Origin: Candidatus Kryptobacter tengchongensis
GTDB lineage: Bacteria > Bacteroidota > Ignavibacteria > Kryptoniales > Kryptoniaceae
Length of the DNA: 64,000 nucleotides
Direction: 5' to 3'
Assembly (NCBI GenBank): GCA_001485605.1
Contig: FAON01000012.1
Coordinates: 1 to 64,000 of the forward strand
A program made the position numbers and the translations under genes. How positions within the stretch are numbered: position 1 is the first letter of the stretch; every line of letters begins with the position of its first letter. The notes beneath the pieces were generated by a model, which did no database searches, was not told where the DNA came from, and saw only the letters and a list, made by a program, of their open reading frames with translations. This document shows positions 34,421 through 44,122 of this stretch, piece by piece.

Positions 34421-35020
34421 GTGCTTTATACATCCGAAAGCCTTGAAATTCTGATAGAGGAACTCACAAAGTTTCCCGGCATCGGAAGAAAAACCGCACA
34501 ACGACTTGCACTTTACATATTAAAACAACCGAAAGAAGAGGTTGAAAAACTTGTTCGGGCTATAATTGATGTAAAAGAAAAAATTAAATATTGCTCAATT
34601 TGCTACAATATAACCGAAAGCGACCCATGCCCCATTTGCTCAAGCCCGAAGAGAGATAAAACAACTATATGCGTCGTTGAAGAACCTATGGATGTCCTGG
34701 CAATAGAAAAAACAAGTGAGTATAACGGTCTTTATCATGTCCTCGGTGGAGTCCTAAACCCACTTGAAGGGATTGGTCCAGAAGATTTGAAAGTTAAAGA
34801 ACTCATACATAGAATTTCATCAGGTGGAGTAAATGAAGTTATAATTGCATTAAATCCAAGTGTTGAGGGGGAAACAACATCAATTTACATAGCAAATCTC
34901 ATCAAACCTTTTGGAGTAAAGGTTACACGTATTGCAAGGGGTTTGCCAATTGGAACAGCTCTTGAATATGCAGATACAGCGACAATTGTCAGAGCAATTG
35001 AAAATAGAACACCAATGTAA
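34421..35020 (+). CDS. recR: Recombination protein RecR
   Basis: A 199-residue protein with helix-hairpin-helix [17 protein letters not shown], a four-Cys zinc finger ([16 protein letters not shown]), and a Toprim domain ([31 protein letters not shown]). RecR works with RecO/RecF in daughter-strand gap repair. The start codon is GTG 34421 with a weak ribosome site. The next gene starts directly after its stop. Confidence 0.96.
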   Translation: MLYTSESLEILIEELTKFPGIGRKTAQRLALYILKQPKEEVEKLVRAIIDVKEKIKYCSICYNITESDPCPICSSPKRDKTTICVVEEPMDVLAIEKTSEYNGLYHVLGGVLNPLEGIGPEDLKVKELIHRISSGGVNEVIIALNPSVEGETTSIYIANLIKPFGVKVTRIARGLPIGTALEYADTATIVRAIENRTPM

Positions 35021-35554
35021 GTGAAGAAAAACTTCCTTATAACATCTCCACCTGGAACGGGCAAAACGACAGCGATAAAAAATTTCGTAAATCTTGCAAA
35101 AGGAAAATTCAAAATCTCTGGTTTCATAACGGAAGAGATCAGAGATAAAACGGGGAAAAGAACGGGTTTCAAAATCATCACAATTGATGGGAAAACAGGG
35201 ACACTGGCTGATGTTAACTTAAAAAATTCACCAAGGGTTGGGAAATACGGTGTTAATCTGAAAGATATTGACAAAATTGCTGTCCCATCAATTGATTTAA
35301 ATTCAGATATAATCGTGATTGATGAAATTGGTAAAATGGAATGTTTTTCAAAACTTTTTATTCAAAAAGTTTTTGAAGCGCTTGATTCCCCAAAAATTGT
35401 AGTTGGAACAATAAAGGAAAAAGGGGATGAAATAATAGATAGAATCAAATCACGAAAGGATGTTGAATTGATAAAACTTACACCCGAAAATAGAAATGAG
35501 ATACCCGATTTAATTTTTAAAAATGTTTCAACCTTCCTCCAGAGCGAAATTTGA
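35021..35554 (+). CDS. THEP1-type nucleoside-triphosphatase
   Basis: A 177-residue P-loop NTPase with FLITSPPGTGKTTAIK at the N-terminus, SGFITEEIRDKTGKRTGFKI and the Walker B-like IIVIDEIGKMEC. The THEP1 family is common in archaea and thermophilic bacteria and hydrolyses NTPs, with unclear cellular role. GTG start at 35021 abuts the recR stop, so it is probably cotranslated. Confidence 0.9.
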   Translation: MKKNFLITSPPGTGKTTAIKNFVNLAKGKFKISGFITEEIRDKTGKRTGFKIITIDGKTGTLADVNLKNSPRVGKYGVNLKDIDKIAVPSIDLNSDIIVIDEIGKMECFSKLFIQKVFEALDSPKIVVGTIKEKGDEIIDRIKSRKDVELIKLTPENRNEIPDLIFKNVSTFLQSEI

Positions 35555-35590
35555 AAATTAAAACCCCAAAATGTATACCTAAAGATTGGT

Positions 35591-35621
35591 TTTGTTCTTT
35601 GCTTATTTTTTCGTATTTTTG
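35591..35621 (+). promoter_or_regulatory. Possible Bacteroidota-type promoter for rpmH
   Basis: TTTG (35591-35594) and TATTTTTG (35614-35621) fit the Bacteroidota consensus TTTG-N19-21-TAnnTTTG with a spacing of 19. It lies 75 bp upstream of rpmH. The sequence is T-rich, so a chance match is possible. Confidence 0.4.
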
Positions 35622-35695
35622 TCCAGATTTTATGATGGAATTTTTAAATGACCCGTCCCGAGATTTAACTAAAAAACAAAACAAGGGATAAAAAG

Positions 35696-35842
35696 GTGAA
35701 GAGGACATACCAACCGCATAACACAAAGAGACGTAGAACGCACGGCTTCAGAGCAAGAATGAAAACTAAAAGCGGTAGGAAAATCCTTGCAAGAAGAAGA
35801 GCAAAGGGAAGATGGAAATTAACTGTAAGCGATGAACGCTAA
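35696..35842 (+). CDS. rpmH: 50S ribosomal protein L34
   Basis: A 48-residue, extremely basic protein. From GTG 35696 it reads [18 protein letters not shown], then [21 protein letters not shown], the canonical L34 sequence. AAGGGATAAAAAG precedes the start. Its last 11 bases overlap the start of rnpA (ATG 35832), a common arrangement. The order rpmH-rnpA-yidD-yidC is the conserved cluster. Confidence 0.97.
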   Translation: MKRTYQPHNTKRRRTHGFRARMKTKSGRKILARRRAKGRWKLTVSDER

Positions 35843-36233
35843 AAGATACACACTGCCAAAGAAAGAAATCATCAAAAAATCAAGAGAGATAACGCAGATA
35901 ATCAAAACTTCAAATTCAATTTCTGGAGATTTAGTTAAAATTTATTTTCGCATACTGCCTGAACGTGATATCATCACAAGAGTAGCTTTTGCAGTGTCAA
36001 AAAAGGTAAAGCCAATCGTTTTAAAAAACAGAGCGAAAAGATTATTAAGAGAGGTCTATCGGCTAAATAAACACAAGCTGATAGACCTTCTCTCTTTAAA
36101 AAATAGGTCAATTGACATGGTTATGTTATTTATCGGCGATAGGGAAATCATTAAGAGGCTAAAATACGCCGATGTTGAAAAAGATTTTTTACAATCTGTG
36201 GAAAAAATTTCAAAGTTGATAAATGAAAGCTGA
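35832..36233 (+). CDS. rnpA: Ribonuclease P protein component
   Basis: A 133-residue basic protein. The RNA-binding RNR motif region is [24 protein letters not shown] near the middle, and the N-terminus shows the expected [12 protein letters not shown]. It assists the RNase P RNA in trimming tRNA precursors. It overlaps rpmH at its start and yidD at its end. Confidence 0.93.
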   Translation: MNAKRYTLPKKEIIKKSREITQIIKTSNSISGDLVKIYFRILPERDIITRVAFAVSKKVKPIVLKNRAKRLLREVYRLNKHKLIDLLSLKNRSIDMVMLFIGDREIIKRLKYADVEKDFLQSVEKISKLINES

Positions 36234-36447
36234 TATTTTAACACAATTTGCGGTGACGCTTGTTAAAATTTACAAAATGTTTATCTCTCCTATCTTTCCG
36301 CCAAGTTGTAGATTTTATCCTTCGTGTTCAGACTACTCAATTCAGGCGTTTTTGAAATATGGGTTTTTAAAAGGTCTTTGGCTTTCAGTAAAAAGAATAA
36401 TAAGGTGTAATCCATTTAATCCAGGCGGAATTGATGAGGTTCCTTAA
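36223..36447 (+). CDS. yidD: Membrane protein insertion efficiency factor YidD
   Basis: A 74-residue protein with the hallmark [18 protein letters not shown], then [24 protein letters not shown]. It helps YidC insert membrane proteins. It overlaps rnpA by 11 bases and precedes yidC by 27 bp. Confidence 0.96.
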   Translation: MKADILTQFAVTLVKIYKMFISPIFPPSCRFYPSCSDYSIQAFLKYGFLKGLWLSVKRIIRCNPFNPGGIDEVP

Positions 36448-36474
36448 AAAGTAAAACAAAAGGATGTGAAAGTA

Positions 36475-38274
36475 ATGGATAGAAACTCGGTTCTTGGAAT
36501 AATTTTAATTACACTTGTGCTTTTGATCTGGATGTGGTACAACGCTCCAAGGGTTCCGCAAAGAGGTGTAAATGTTCAAGACACACTTAAAACAGAAAAA
36601 CATCAAGAAACATTAAATGTTGCAGAGGCAAAGGGTGACACATTTGGATCTTATTTTTCACATCTTTCAAAAGGGATTGAGAAAAAGATACTTATTGAAA
36701 CAGATTTATATACATGCGTTATCTCATCAAAGGGGGCAGTCGTTGAAAAATTTGAGTTAAAAAAATTCAAAACATGGAATGGTTATCCCGTTCAACTAAT
36801 TGACATGAACAAAGGCGGCGATTTTTCACTTCTTTTCATGACAACGGATGGCAAAATAATCAACACGAGAAACCTTTACTTTGATACAAAAGCAAAGCAC
36901 TGGGAAAATTTTATCCTCAAGGATAAAAACGAAAAAATAGAAATTGAGTTTACTCTTAATGTCAATGATTCAAGCAAGATAGTGAAAAAATTCATCTTTG
37001 AAAACGGTAGATATTCGTTTGATACCGAGGTTGAATTAATCAAGATGGATAAAATAATTGCCAATTTTGAATATCAAGTTGTTTGGGAGAATGGGATAAA
37101 TCTCACAGAAGAAAACAGCGTTGAAGAGTCATATTTTGCAAGTGCGTATGCTAAAGTTGGGGATGTATATGAAACAATAGATGCCAGCAAATTTGGAATA
37201 AAAGTTTCCCGTTCATACTCTGGGACTACAAGATGGGTTGGGACACACAATAAATACTTTGCCATTGCAGTTATATCAAATGATTATTCAGATGGTGCAT
37301 ACCTTGAGGGTGAGCGAATTCCCTTGCCAGATAACGGAGTTAAAGAAAATTACCTTGTCGCATTAAAAATTCCATTTCGTGGCGGAAATTATCAAAAAAA
37401 TTACTTTACAGTTTACCTTGGACCTCTTGATTATAAAATTTTGAAGTCTTACGGTGTTGGACTTGAAGAGATGATAAGTTTAGGGTTGAGATGGCTTATA
37501 AGACCAATAGCTGAATATGTACTTCTCCCATTTTTCACATTTTTGCACTCATTCATACCAAATTATGGAATTGTGATAATAATTTTCTCAATTGTGATCA
37601 AAATCCTTCTCACACCACTGACATTAACCCAGATGAAGTCAATCAAGAAGATGCAGGCAATTGCTCCAATTTTAAAAGAATTACAGGAAAAATATAAAGA
37701 TAATCCGCAGAAGTTAAATCAAGAAGTTATGCGTGTATATCGTGAATATGGGGTTAATCCATTCAGTGGATGTTGGCCCTTGCTTCTACAGTTGCCAATC
37801 CTTTACGCCTTATTCTCATTATTCCGTGTCACAATTGAATTAAGACAAGCTGGATTTATCCTTTGGATAAAAGATCTTTCGGTTCCAGATACAATTCTAA
37901 AACTGCCATTTTATATTCCAATCTTTGGGGTTCACCAGATAAGTGGGCTTGCGCTTTTAATGGCTATTACGATGTTTATTCAACAGTGGATGTCATCAGC
38001 TACAGCTGATAAAAGACAGAGAACAACAGCAACAATCATGACGATTCTATTTTTCTTGATATTCAATAACCTCCCATCCGGGCTTAATTTATACTATTTC
38101 ACATTCAATGTGCTTTCAATACTTCATCAATGGTATATAAATAAATACACAAAGGTTGAGCTTAAGCCTGCACAAGATAAGAAAAGACCTTTTAAAGGCG
38201 GAATCTTTAGAAAATTTGATATTCCGACAATGAGCGAATTAACAGGTGCAAAAAAGAGAAAAGCAAAAAAATGA
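36475..38274 (+). CDS. yidC: Membrane protein insertase YidC
   Basis: About 599 residues. It has an N-terminal membrane helix (SVLGIILITLVLLIWMW), a large periplasmic beta domain (about 60-330) and the C-terminal five-helix 60KD_IMP core: IIFSIVIKILLTPLTLTQMKSIKKMQ, then NPFSGCWPLLLQLPILYALF. The Arg needed inside the hydrophilic groove is probably supplied in this core. ATG 36475 is chosen because AGGA lies ten bases ahead; GTG 36466 is too close to it. A four-base overlap links it to the next gene. Confidence 0.96.
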   Translation: MDRNSVLGIILITLVLLIWMWYNAPRVPQRGVNVQDTLKTEKHQETLNVAEAKGDTFGSYFSHLSKGIEKKILIETDLYTCVISSKGAVVEKFELKKFKTWNGYPVQLIDMNKGGDFSLLFMTTDGKIINTRNLYFDTKAKHWENFILKDKNEKIEIEFTLNVNDSSKIVKKFIFENGRYSFDTEVELIKMDKIIANFEYQVVWENGINLTEENSVEESYFASAYAKVGDVYETIDASKFGIKVSRSYSGTTRWVGTHNKYFAIAVISNDYSDGAYLEGERIPLPDNGVKENYLVALKIPFRGGNYQKNYFTVYLGPLDYKILKSYGVGLEEMISLGLRWLIRPIAEYVLLPFFTFLHSFIPNYGIVIIIFSIVIKILLTPLTLTQMKSIKKMQAIAPILKELQEKYKDNPQKLNQEVMRVYREYGVNPFSGCWPLLLQLPILYALFSLFRVTIELRQAGFILWIKDLSVPDTILKLPFYIPIFGVHQISGLALLMAITMFIQQWMSSATADKRQRTTATIMTILFFLIFNNLPSGLNLYYFTFNVLSILHQWYINKYTKVELKPAQDKKRPFKGGIFRKFDIPTMSELTGAKKRKAKK

Positions 38275-38909
38275 AAGTGAAGTTTTCGTTACTTTTAATT
38301 TTCTCTCTTCTCCTTACAAAAAATTTGCTTGCGCAATTTTCACATGAAGATACAATCCTCGTTGATATTCAGAAAATCAACCCGAGAATAAAAATTGATA
38401 TAAAATACGCAACTGAGGACAATTTCACTGGGAGAAAACTTTACAGCGTTCCTAAATGTTTTTTGCGAAGATTCGTTGCACTCAAGCTTGATTCGGTTCA
38501 GAAAGAACTTGAAAAAATCGGACTTGGGTTAAAGGTTTGGGATTGCTACCGTCCTCTTTCAGTTCAGGAAATTTTATGGTCTATTGTCCCAGATGAAAGA
38601 TATGTTGCAAACCCAGCGAAAGGCTCAAGGCATAATCGTGGATGTGCAGTTGATCTGACACTTGTTGATTCACTTGGGAATGAATTACCAATGCCGACAA
38701 AATACGACGATTTCACTGAAAAAGCCCACAGAAATTACAAAGACCTACCTGATACAGTTGTAAAAAATCGGAAGCTCCTTGAGGATGTGATGAAAAAATA
38801 TGGTTTTATCCCTTTACCCAGTGAATGGTGGCACTTTGATTTTGAAGGATGGGAAAAATTTTCAATTCTTGACATCCCACTGGAAAAACTTATAAACGAA
38901 AAGAAATAA
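38271..38909 (+). CDS. Secreted D-Ala-D-Ala dipeptidase (VanX/DdpX, peptidase M15D)
   Basis: A 212-residue protein with a signal peptide (KFSLLLIFSLLLTKNLLAQ). The M15 zinc ligands are visible: SRHNRGCAVDLTLVD (His and Asp) and EWWHFDFEGW (Glu and third His), preceded by IKYATEDNFTGRKLY. It cleaves D-Ala-D-Ala, probably in cell-wall turnover or recycling. There are no vanH/vanA partners, so glycopeptide resistance is not implied. It overlaps the yidC stop by four bases. Confidence 0.9.
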   Translation: MKVKFSLLLIFSLLLTKNLLAQFSHEDTILVDIQKINPRIKIDIKYATEDNFTGRKLYSVPKCFLRRFVALKLDSVQKELEKIGLGLKVWDCYRPLSVQEILWSIVPDERYVANPAKGSRHNRGCAVDLTLVDSLGNELPMPTKYDDFTEKAHRNYKDLPDTVVKNRKLLEDVMKKYGFIPLPSEWWHFDFEGWEKFSILDIPLEKLINEKK

Positions 38910-38917
38910 TAAAAGCC

Positions 38918-38966
38918 GAACCAAGCTCAGCGAGGTAATTGTAATTTTTCGCGCTGAACTTGGTTC
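38918..38966 (-). terminator. Long hairpin terminator of the ahcY operon
   Basis: A 15-bp stem with one mismatch (38918-38932 with 38952-38966) surrounds a 19-nt loop. Read leftward it is followed by a T-rich tract (GGCTTTTATTATTT), so it ends the ahcY transcript. The convergent dipeptidase gene ends only nine bases before it and may use the same stem. Confidence 0.8.
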
Positions 38967-38984
38967 AATGTAAAAAATGTAAAA

Positions 38985-40262
38985 TTAAGTTCCAGCGCTA
39001 TAATCTTTAATATATTTTCTTTGCTCTTTTGTAAGCTTGTCAATTTTAATTCCCATCGTTTTCAATTTAAGTTCAGCAATTTCTTCATCTTGCTCTGGTG
39101 GGATATCATATACTTTCGGTTCAAGCTTTTTCCCCTTTTTAAACAACTCAACGAGCCGAAGTTGAGCCATAAATTGGTTTGCAAATGACATATCCATAAC
39201 CTCCGACGGATGTCCTTCAGCTGCTACGAGATTTACAAGGCGACCTTTCGCAAGGACAAAAATCCTTTTCCCATCTTTCAAAATGTATTCTTCAACATGA
39301 TTTCTTATCTCCTTTATACTTTTTGCCATCTTTTTCAATTGAACAAGGTTTATCTCAACATCATAATGTCCCGTGTTGCAAACGATAGCCCCATCTTTCA
39401 TAACTTTAAAATGTTCTTCAGTTATAACATCCTTGACACCTGTTGCTGTTATAAAAACATCCCCGATCTTTGCAGCTTCCTTCATTGGCATAACTGTAAA
39501 CCCATCAAGCACGGCTTTTAGTGCAGCAATTGGTCTAACTTCGGTTACGATCACATTTGCACCAAGTCCTCTTGCTCTCATCGCAACGCCCTTACCACAG
39601 TGTCCATATCCAGCAACGACGACATTTTTCCCAGCAATTAAAATACTTGTTGCTCTTAAAATCCCATCAAGTGTTGATTGTCCAGTCCCATAGACATTAT
39701 CAAAATCCCATTTTGTTTCGGCATCGTTAACAGCTATAATTGGATATTTTAAAGCCCCAGCCTCAGCCATCGCTCTTAATCTCTTTACCCCTGTTGTTGT
39801 CTCTTCGGTTCCACCTATTATGTCTGGGATAAGTTCAGGATGTTTGCTGTGAATTGTAAAAATTAAATCAGCGCCATCATCAAGTGTTAAATTTGGTTTT
39901 ATATGAAGTGTTTGCTCAATTGCCCAATAAAATTCATCAACGCTCATCCCATTCCATGCAAAAATTGAGATCCCTTGTTTTGCAAGTGCTGCAGCTATTG
40001 TATCTTGAGTTGAAAGTGGATTACATCCGCTCCAGCTAACTTCCGCTCCGCATTCAACGAATGTTTTAACCAATACAGCAGTTTCTTTGGTGACATGAAG
40101 ACATCCCGCAATCCTAAATCCCTTAAAAGGTTTCGTTTTGCTGTATTTTTCTCTTAAAGCCATTAAGACGGGCATTCTGCTTTCAGCCCATCGTATTTGC
40201 TTGAGTCCTTCATCCGCAAGTGAAAGATCCCTTACTTTATATACGCCTTTTACTTCATCCAT
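38985..40262 (-). CDS. ahcY: Adenosylhomocysteinase
   Basis: A 425-residue protein. It has GCLHVTKETAVLVKTFVECGAEV in the substrate domain, SCNPLSTQD-like SGCNPLSTQDTIAAAL, and the NAD-binding VVAGYGHCGKGVAMRARGLGA with GNTGH-like CNTGHYDVEI. The closing KLKTMGIKIDKLTKEQRKYI is typical. It splits S-adenosylhomocysteine to adenosine and homocysteine. It is 32 bp downstream of metK, forming an activated-methyl-cycle operon. Confidence 0.96.
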   Translation of the reverse strand: MDEVKGVYKVRDLSLADEGLKQIRWAESRMPVLMALREKYSKTKPFKGFRIAGCLHVTKETAVLVKTFVECGAEVSWSGCNPLSTQDTIAAALAKQGISIFAWNGMSVDEFYWAIEQTLHIKPNLTLDDGADLIFTIHSKHPELIPDIIGGTEETTTGVKRLRAMAEAGALKYPIIAVNDAETKWDFDNVYGTGQSTLDGILRATSILIAGKNVVVAGYGHCGKGVAMRARGLGANVIVTEVRPIAALKAVLDGFTVMPMKEAAKIGDVFITATGVKDVITEEHFKVMKDGAIVCNTGHYDVEINLVQLKKMAKSIKEIRNHVEEYILKDGKRIFVLAKGRLVNLVAAEGHPSEVMDMSFANQFMAQLRLVELFKKGKKLEPKVYDIPPEQDEEIAELKLKTMGIKIDKLTKEQRKYIKDYSAGT

Positions 40263-40294
40263 CTAAAAATGTTCTCCTTTTTATTTTTAAATTT

Positions 40295-41464
40295 TCATTT
40301 TAAAAGTTCTTTGAACATTGGAACATAGTCAAGTTTTTCCCATGTAAATTCGGGTTCATTCCTTCCGAAATGACCATAAACAGCTGTCTTCCGATAAATA
40401 GGTCTGCGAAGTTTTAATCTATCAATTATCCCCAGCGGTGAAAGGTCAAGGTTTTTCATTATGAAATCAGCTATCAAATTATCGGGAACTTTTCCAGTTC
40501 CTTTCGTATCCACATAAATTGCAACTGGCTTTGAAACACCTATTGCATAAGCAACTTGAATTAAACATTCATCAGCAAGCCCAGAGGCGACGATGTTCTT
40601 TGCAATATGCCTCATCTCATAAGCTGCACTTCTATCAACCTTAGTTGGGTCTTTTCCAGAGAAGCACCCTCCACCATGTGGCGCTCTACCGCCATATGTA
40701 TCAACTATGATCTTTCGCCCAGTCAATCCCGTATCTCCATGTGGACCTCCAATCACAAAAGAGCCCGTCGGGTTTATGTAATATTTAGTTTTTTTATCAA
40801 GATATTCTTCGGGGATAACTTCTTTTATCACAAACTCTTTAAGGTCTTCAGCGATATCCTTTGATGTTAATTTCTTACCTTTATACCTTTCATCATGCTG
40901 AACTGAAAAAACGATCGTATCAACTCTAACAGGCTTGCCTGTGTCATCATATTCAATTGTAACCTGACATTTGCCATCAGGTCTTAGATAAGGCATAAAA
41001 TCTGTTTTCTTTCTCACATAGGCAAGTCTTTTCATCAATTTATGTGCAAACATAATTGGCATCGGCATAAGCTCGGGAGTTTCCCTACATGCATAACCGA
41101 ACATCATTCCCTGATCCCCTGCCCCACCTTTATCAACCCCCTTTGCTATATCAGGGGATTGAGATTTAACGGTAACTATAACGCCACAAGAACGATAATC
41201 AAATTGATATTCTGACTTATCATAGCCGATATCTTTAATAACATCTCTTGCGAGCTGGTCAAAGTCAACTTTTGCTCTTACATCCTCAGGGGCTTTGATC
41301 TCCCCACCAATTACAACAAGTCCAGTTGTGACAAACACTTCACACGCAACCCTTGCTTCAGGATAATATGTCAAAAAGGCATCAAGAACAGCATCAGAGA
41401 TCTGGTCGCAAATTTTATCTGGATGTCCTTCGGCAACTGATTCAGAGGTGAATAGCCTTCCCAT
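40295..41464 (-). CDS. metK: S-adenosylmethionine synthetase
   Basis: A 389-residue protein of normal length. [23 protein letters not shown] at the N-terminus binds [15 protein letters not shown] carries the central active-site loop, and [25 protein letters not shown] is the phosphate-binding signature. It makes SAM from methionine and ATP. The upstream gap to the nucleotidyltransferase is only 37 bp, so there is no room for a SAM riboswitch. Confidence 0.97.
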   Translation of the reverse strand: MGRLFTSESVAEGHPDKICDQISDAVLDAFLTYYPEARVACEVFVTTGLVVIGGEIKAPEDVRAKVDFDQLARDVIKDIGYDKSEYQFDYRSCGVIVTVKSQSPDIAKGVDKGGAGDQGMMFGYACRETPELMPMPIMFAHKLMKRLAYVRKKTDFMPYLRPDGKCQVTIEYDDTGKPVRVDTIVFSVQHDERYKGKKLTSKDIAEDLKEFVIKEVIPEEYLDKKTKYYINPTGSFVIGGPHGDTGLTGRKIIVDTYGGRAPHGGGCFSGKDPTKVDRSAAYEMRHIAKNIVASGLADECLIQVAYAIGVSKPVAIYVDTKGTGKVPDNLIADFIMKNLDLSPLGIIDRLKLRRPIYRKTAVYGHFGRNEPEFTWEKLDYVPMFKELLK

Positions 41465-41501
41465 TTAGCCTCCTTTTTATTTTTAAGTTTTATGTTTTGT
41501 T

Positions 41502-42497
41502 TCAGTAAAACTCAACTTCGGATGAATCTCCAATGTTAACCCTTTTATAATCACCCTTAACAACAGCCCCGCTCCCAACAATTGATGATTCAAGAAGTGC
41601 ATTTTGAATCTTTGCGTCATCACCTATAATTGAGTTTCTTATAATTGAATATGAAATTTCAACCCCATCCGAGACCGTCGTATATGGTCCGATGATTGAA
41701 TTTTCAATTTTACTCGTTGGAGATATATAAACAGGCGGGATGAGCAAAACATTTTCAAGCTTTCCAAGTCTTCTAAAGTTCATCCCATTTTTTTCAAGCA
41801 AAAATTTATTTGTATCAAGGAGGGTTTCTGGTTTACCACAGTCGTACCATCCATCAATTTCAAAAACCTTTATCTTTTCCCCTTTGTTCAGCATAATTTG
41901 AAGCGCATCTGTAAGCTGATATTCACCCCTTGTTTTAATCTCACCCTCAACAACCTCCTCAAGCGATTCTTTTAAAAGTTTTGGATTTTTAATCAGATAA
42001 ATCCCAACGATAGCAAGATTGCTTTCGGGTTGAGTTGGCTTTTCAACGAGCTTTTTAGCAAAATTATCTCCATCAAGAAGCACAACCCCAAATCTTCTCG
42101 GGTCATCAACAGGTTTCACACCGATCGTTGTAAATTTGCTTTTCAAAAATTTTGAAAGATCAAAATCAAAGATTGTATCTCCAAGAATTATCAAAACTTC
42201 GTCATCCTTCTCAAAGAATTCCCTTGCAAGATAAACAGCATGTCCAAGCCCAAGTGGTTCTTTTTGCTCAATAAACTCAAAATTTACATCTGGATAACTT
42301 GATACAGTATAACTTTTTATCTTTTCACCCAAATGACCGATTACAAGCAAGATATCTTTTATTGAATTTTCAACAAGCTTGTCAATTATATGACCAAGTA
42401 TTGGTTTGCCTGCGACATTTAATAAAACTTTTGGTTGAGTATAAGTATGGGGACGCAATCTCGTCCCTATCCCTGCAACTGGGATAATCGCTTTCAT
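41502..42497 (-). CDS. Sugar-phosphate nucleotidyltransferase with left-handed beta-helix
   Basis: A 331-residue protein. The N-terminal nucleotidyltransferase domain starts KAIIPVAGIGTRLRPHTYTQPKVLLNVAGKP, with ILGDTIFD as the metal site. The C-terminal third contains hexapeptide repeats (ENSIIGPYTTVSDGVEISYSIIRNSII) that form a beta-helix. It activates a sugar-1-phosphate, probably for cell-surface glycans. Nucleotide and sugar cannot be fixed from sequence alone. Confidence 0.9.
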   Translation of the reverse strand: MKAIIPVAGIGTRLRPHTYTQPKVLLNVAGKPILGHIIDKLVENSIKDILLVIGHLGEKIKSYTVSSYPDVNFEFIEQKEPLGLGHAVYLAREFFEKDDEVLIILGDTIFDFDLSKFLKSKFTTIGVKPVDDPRRFGVVLLDGDNFAKKLVEKPTQPESNLAIVGIYLIKNPKLLKESLEEVVEGEIKTRGEYQLTDALQIMLNKGEKIKVFEIDGWYDCGKPETLLDTNKFLLEKNGMNFRRLGKLENVLLIPPVYISPTSKIENSIIGPYTTVSDGVEISYSIIRNSIIGDDAKIQNALLESSIVGSGAVVKGDYKRVNIGDSSEVEFY

Positions 42498-42558
42498 TGT
42501 TAAAGACCCATTTAGTTTATGTTCGCTTTAATATAAAAAATCAATCCGTTATTTTCAA

Positions 42559-43101
42559 TTACTTATATGCAATTAATCTCTGTGCCATATACTTAACAAT
42601 TTCATCTATGTTGTTCATAACCCTGATGAATTCAGCAACATCTTCTCGTGATTCATACCTTAACTGCTCGGAGATGATTTCAATAACTGGGCTCCAGAAA
42701 CTAACAGCAATAAATGGTTTTGGATTTATCAAACCCTTATTCATCAGCTCCCACACGAGCGAAATTTCAACTAAGGTTCCCGTTCCTCCTTTCAAAACCA
42801 CATAGCCATCGCCTTTCCCAATTAAAATTTTCAATCTCTCAAACAAATCCCTTGCTTTTATCTCCTCATCTATCCATTTATTTGCTGAGCCTCCGAAAGT
42901 TGCAACTGTGATTCCAATTGTTTTAGCTCCTGCCTCTTTTGCGCCCCTTGCTGTTGCTTCCATTATTCCACCATATCCACCATTGCAAATCGTGAAACCA
43001 ACCTTTCCAAGTTCATATCCAAGTTTTCTTGCAAATTCATATTCAATTTCGCCTTCAACTGGTTTTGAGCTTCCGAATATAGTTATGATTTTTTCGCCCA
43101 T
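42559..43101 (-). CDS. LOG-family (SLOG) nucleotide-binding protein
   Basis: A 180-residue Rossmann-like protein. ITIFGSSKP opens it, CNGGYGGIMEATARGAKEAG binds phosphate, and VLKGGTGTLVEISLVWEL is the LOG-type glycine motif with its catalytic Glu. Members are lysine-decarboxylase-like or cytokinin-type phosphoribohydrolases. It may cleave nucleoside monophosphates. It lies three bases downstream of the ABC permease gene. Confidence 0.85.
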   Translation of the reverse strand: MGEKIITIFGSSKPVEGEIEYEFARKLGYELGKVGFTICNGGYGGIMEATARGAKEAGAKTIGITVATFGGSANKWIDEEIKARDLFERLKILIGKGDGYVVLKGGTGTLVEISLVWELMNKGLINPKPFIAVSFWSPVIEIISEQLRYESREDVAEFIRVMNNIDEIVKYMAQRLIAYK

Positions 43102-43104
43102 CTT

Positions 43105-44106
43105 TCAACTTGATTTTTCTTTTTTCAAAAGATAAACAAAAAACGGGGCACCGAAAAGCGCTGTAATTGAACCCACGGGAAGTTCATTTGGATATAAAAT
43201 AACACGCACAATTGTATCAGCAAGGAGCAAAGTTATTCCGCCAGCGAAAAAAGATGTCGGTATCAAAATTCTATAATCAACACTGAAAATTTTACGACAC
43301 ACATGTGGAACAACAAGCCCTATGAAACCAATTACGCCGGTGATTGAGACAATTACGGCTGTTAAGACAGAGGCAACAAAATAAGATGCCCTTTTTGTAA
43401 ATTCAGCATCAATTCCAAGCTGTTTGGCGATCTCCTCCCCCATCGCAAGTAAATTGAGCCGGTATGAATGAATAAAAGTTAACACAAAAGAAATTAACAC
43501 AACTATACATATCAAAATTGATTGTTTCAAATTCACACTTGAAAGATTTCCCAATAGCCAAAAGAGCACATTTTTCAGTGATTCATTTGAAATGGTTATT
43601 ATGATTAAAATCAATGCAGAGAAGAATGCACCGGTCATTATCCCACTTAACAGCATTGTGTTTATGTCAATAACCCCTCTTCTTTTCCCAAGGAAATAAA
43701 CTAAAATTGTGACAAGAAGAGAGCCGGCAAGAGCTAAAATTGGTGTAAAAGCAAATGAAAATGAACCTATGAGGGCTATTGACACCACTGCACCAAAAGC
43801 AGAGCCACTTGAGATGCCAAGTATGTATGGTTCAGCCAGCGGGTTTCGTATAATTGCCTGCAAAATTGCACCGGCAACCGCAAGCCCACCTCCAGCGAAA
43901 ATAGAGGTCAAAATCCTTGGAAAACGAATCTGAAGAATTATAATTTTATCAATTTCATCTGCATGACCGAGCAAAAAGCTTAAAACCCTGCCCAACTCAA
44001 TTTTAATCCCACTTTCAGAACCCCCAATTGAAATTGAAAATAGAGACATAGAAAGGAGTAAAGAAACGAGAACGAAGGTATAAAAAATTAATTTTCTTAG
44101 CTTCAA
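43105..44106 (-). CDS. FecCD family ABC permease (iron-siderophore or cobalamin)
   Basis: A 333-residue membrane protein with about nine to ten helices. It has RFPRILTSIFAGGGLAVAGAILQAIIRNPLAEPYILGISSGSAFGA and the closing GFIGLVVPHVCRKIFSVDYRILIPTSFFAGG, both hallmarks of BtuC/FecCD. The matching ATPase and binding protein are not next to it in this window, so substrate and partners are unknown. Sixteen bases separate it from upp. Confidence 0.93.
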   Translation of the reverse strand: MKLRKLIFYTFVLVSLLLSMSLFSISIGGSESGIKIELGRVLSFLLGHADEIDKIIILQIRFPRILTSIFAGGGLAVAGAILQAIIRNPLAEPYILGISSGSAFGAVVSIALIGSFSFAFTPILALAGSLLVTILVYFLGKRRGVIDINTMLLSGIMTGAFFSALILIIITISNESLKNVLFWLLGNLSSVNLKQSILICIVVLISFVLTFIHSYRLNLLAMGEEIAKQLGIDAEFTKRASYFVASVLTAVIVSITGVIGFIGLVVPHVCRKIFSVDYRILIPTSFFAGGITLLLADTIVRVILYPNELPVGSITALFGAPFFVYLLKKEKSS

Positions 44107-44122
44107 CTCTCAAACTTTAAAC

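Noticed and set aside
35555-35695. Replication origin upstream of rpmH
   Set aside because: No DnaA boxes of the TTATCCACA type and no dnaA or dnaN gene nearby.
38271-38909. Glycopeptide-resistance gene (vanX)
   Set aside because: The enzyme family is right, but vanH and vanA partners are missing and the gene has a secretion signal, so wall turnover is the better reading.
41465-41501. SAM riboswitch upstream of metK
   Set aside because: The gap to the preceding gene is 37 bp, too short for any known SAM aptamer with expression platform, and no aptamer motif is visible.
44107-44122. Cobalamin riboswitch for the FecCD permease
   Set aside because: Only 16 bp separate it from upp, and the region before upp shows no B12-box-like sequence.
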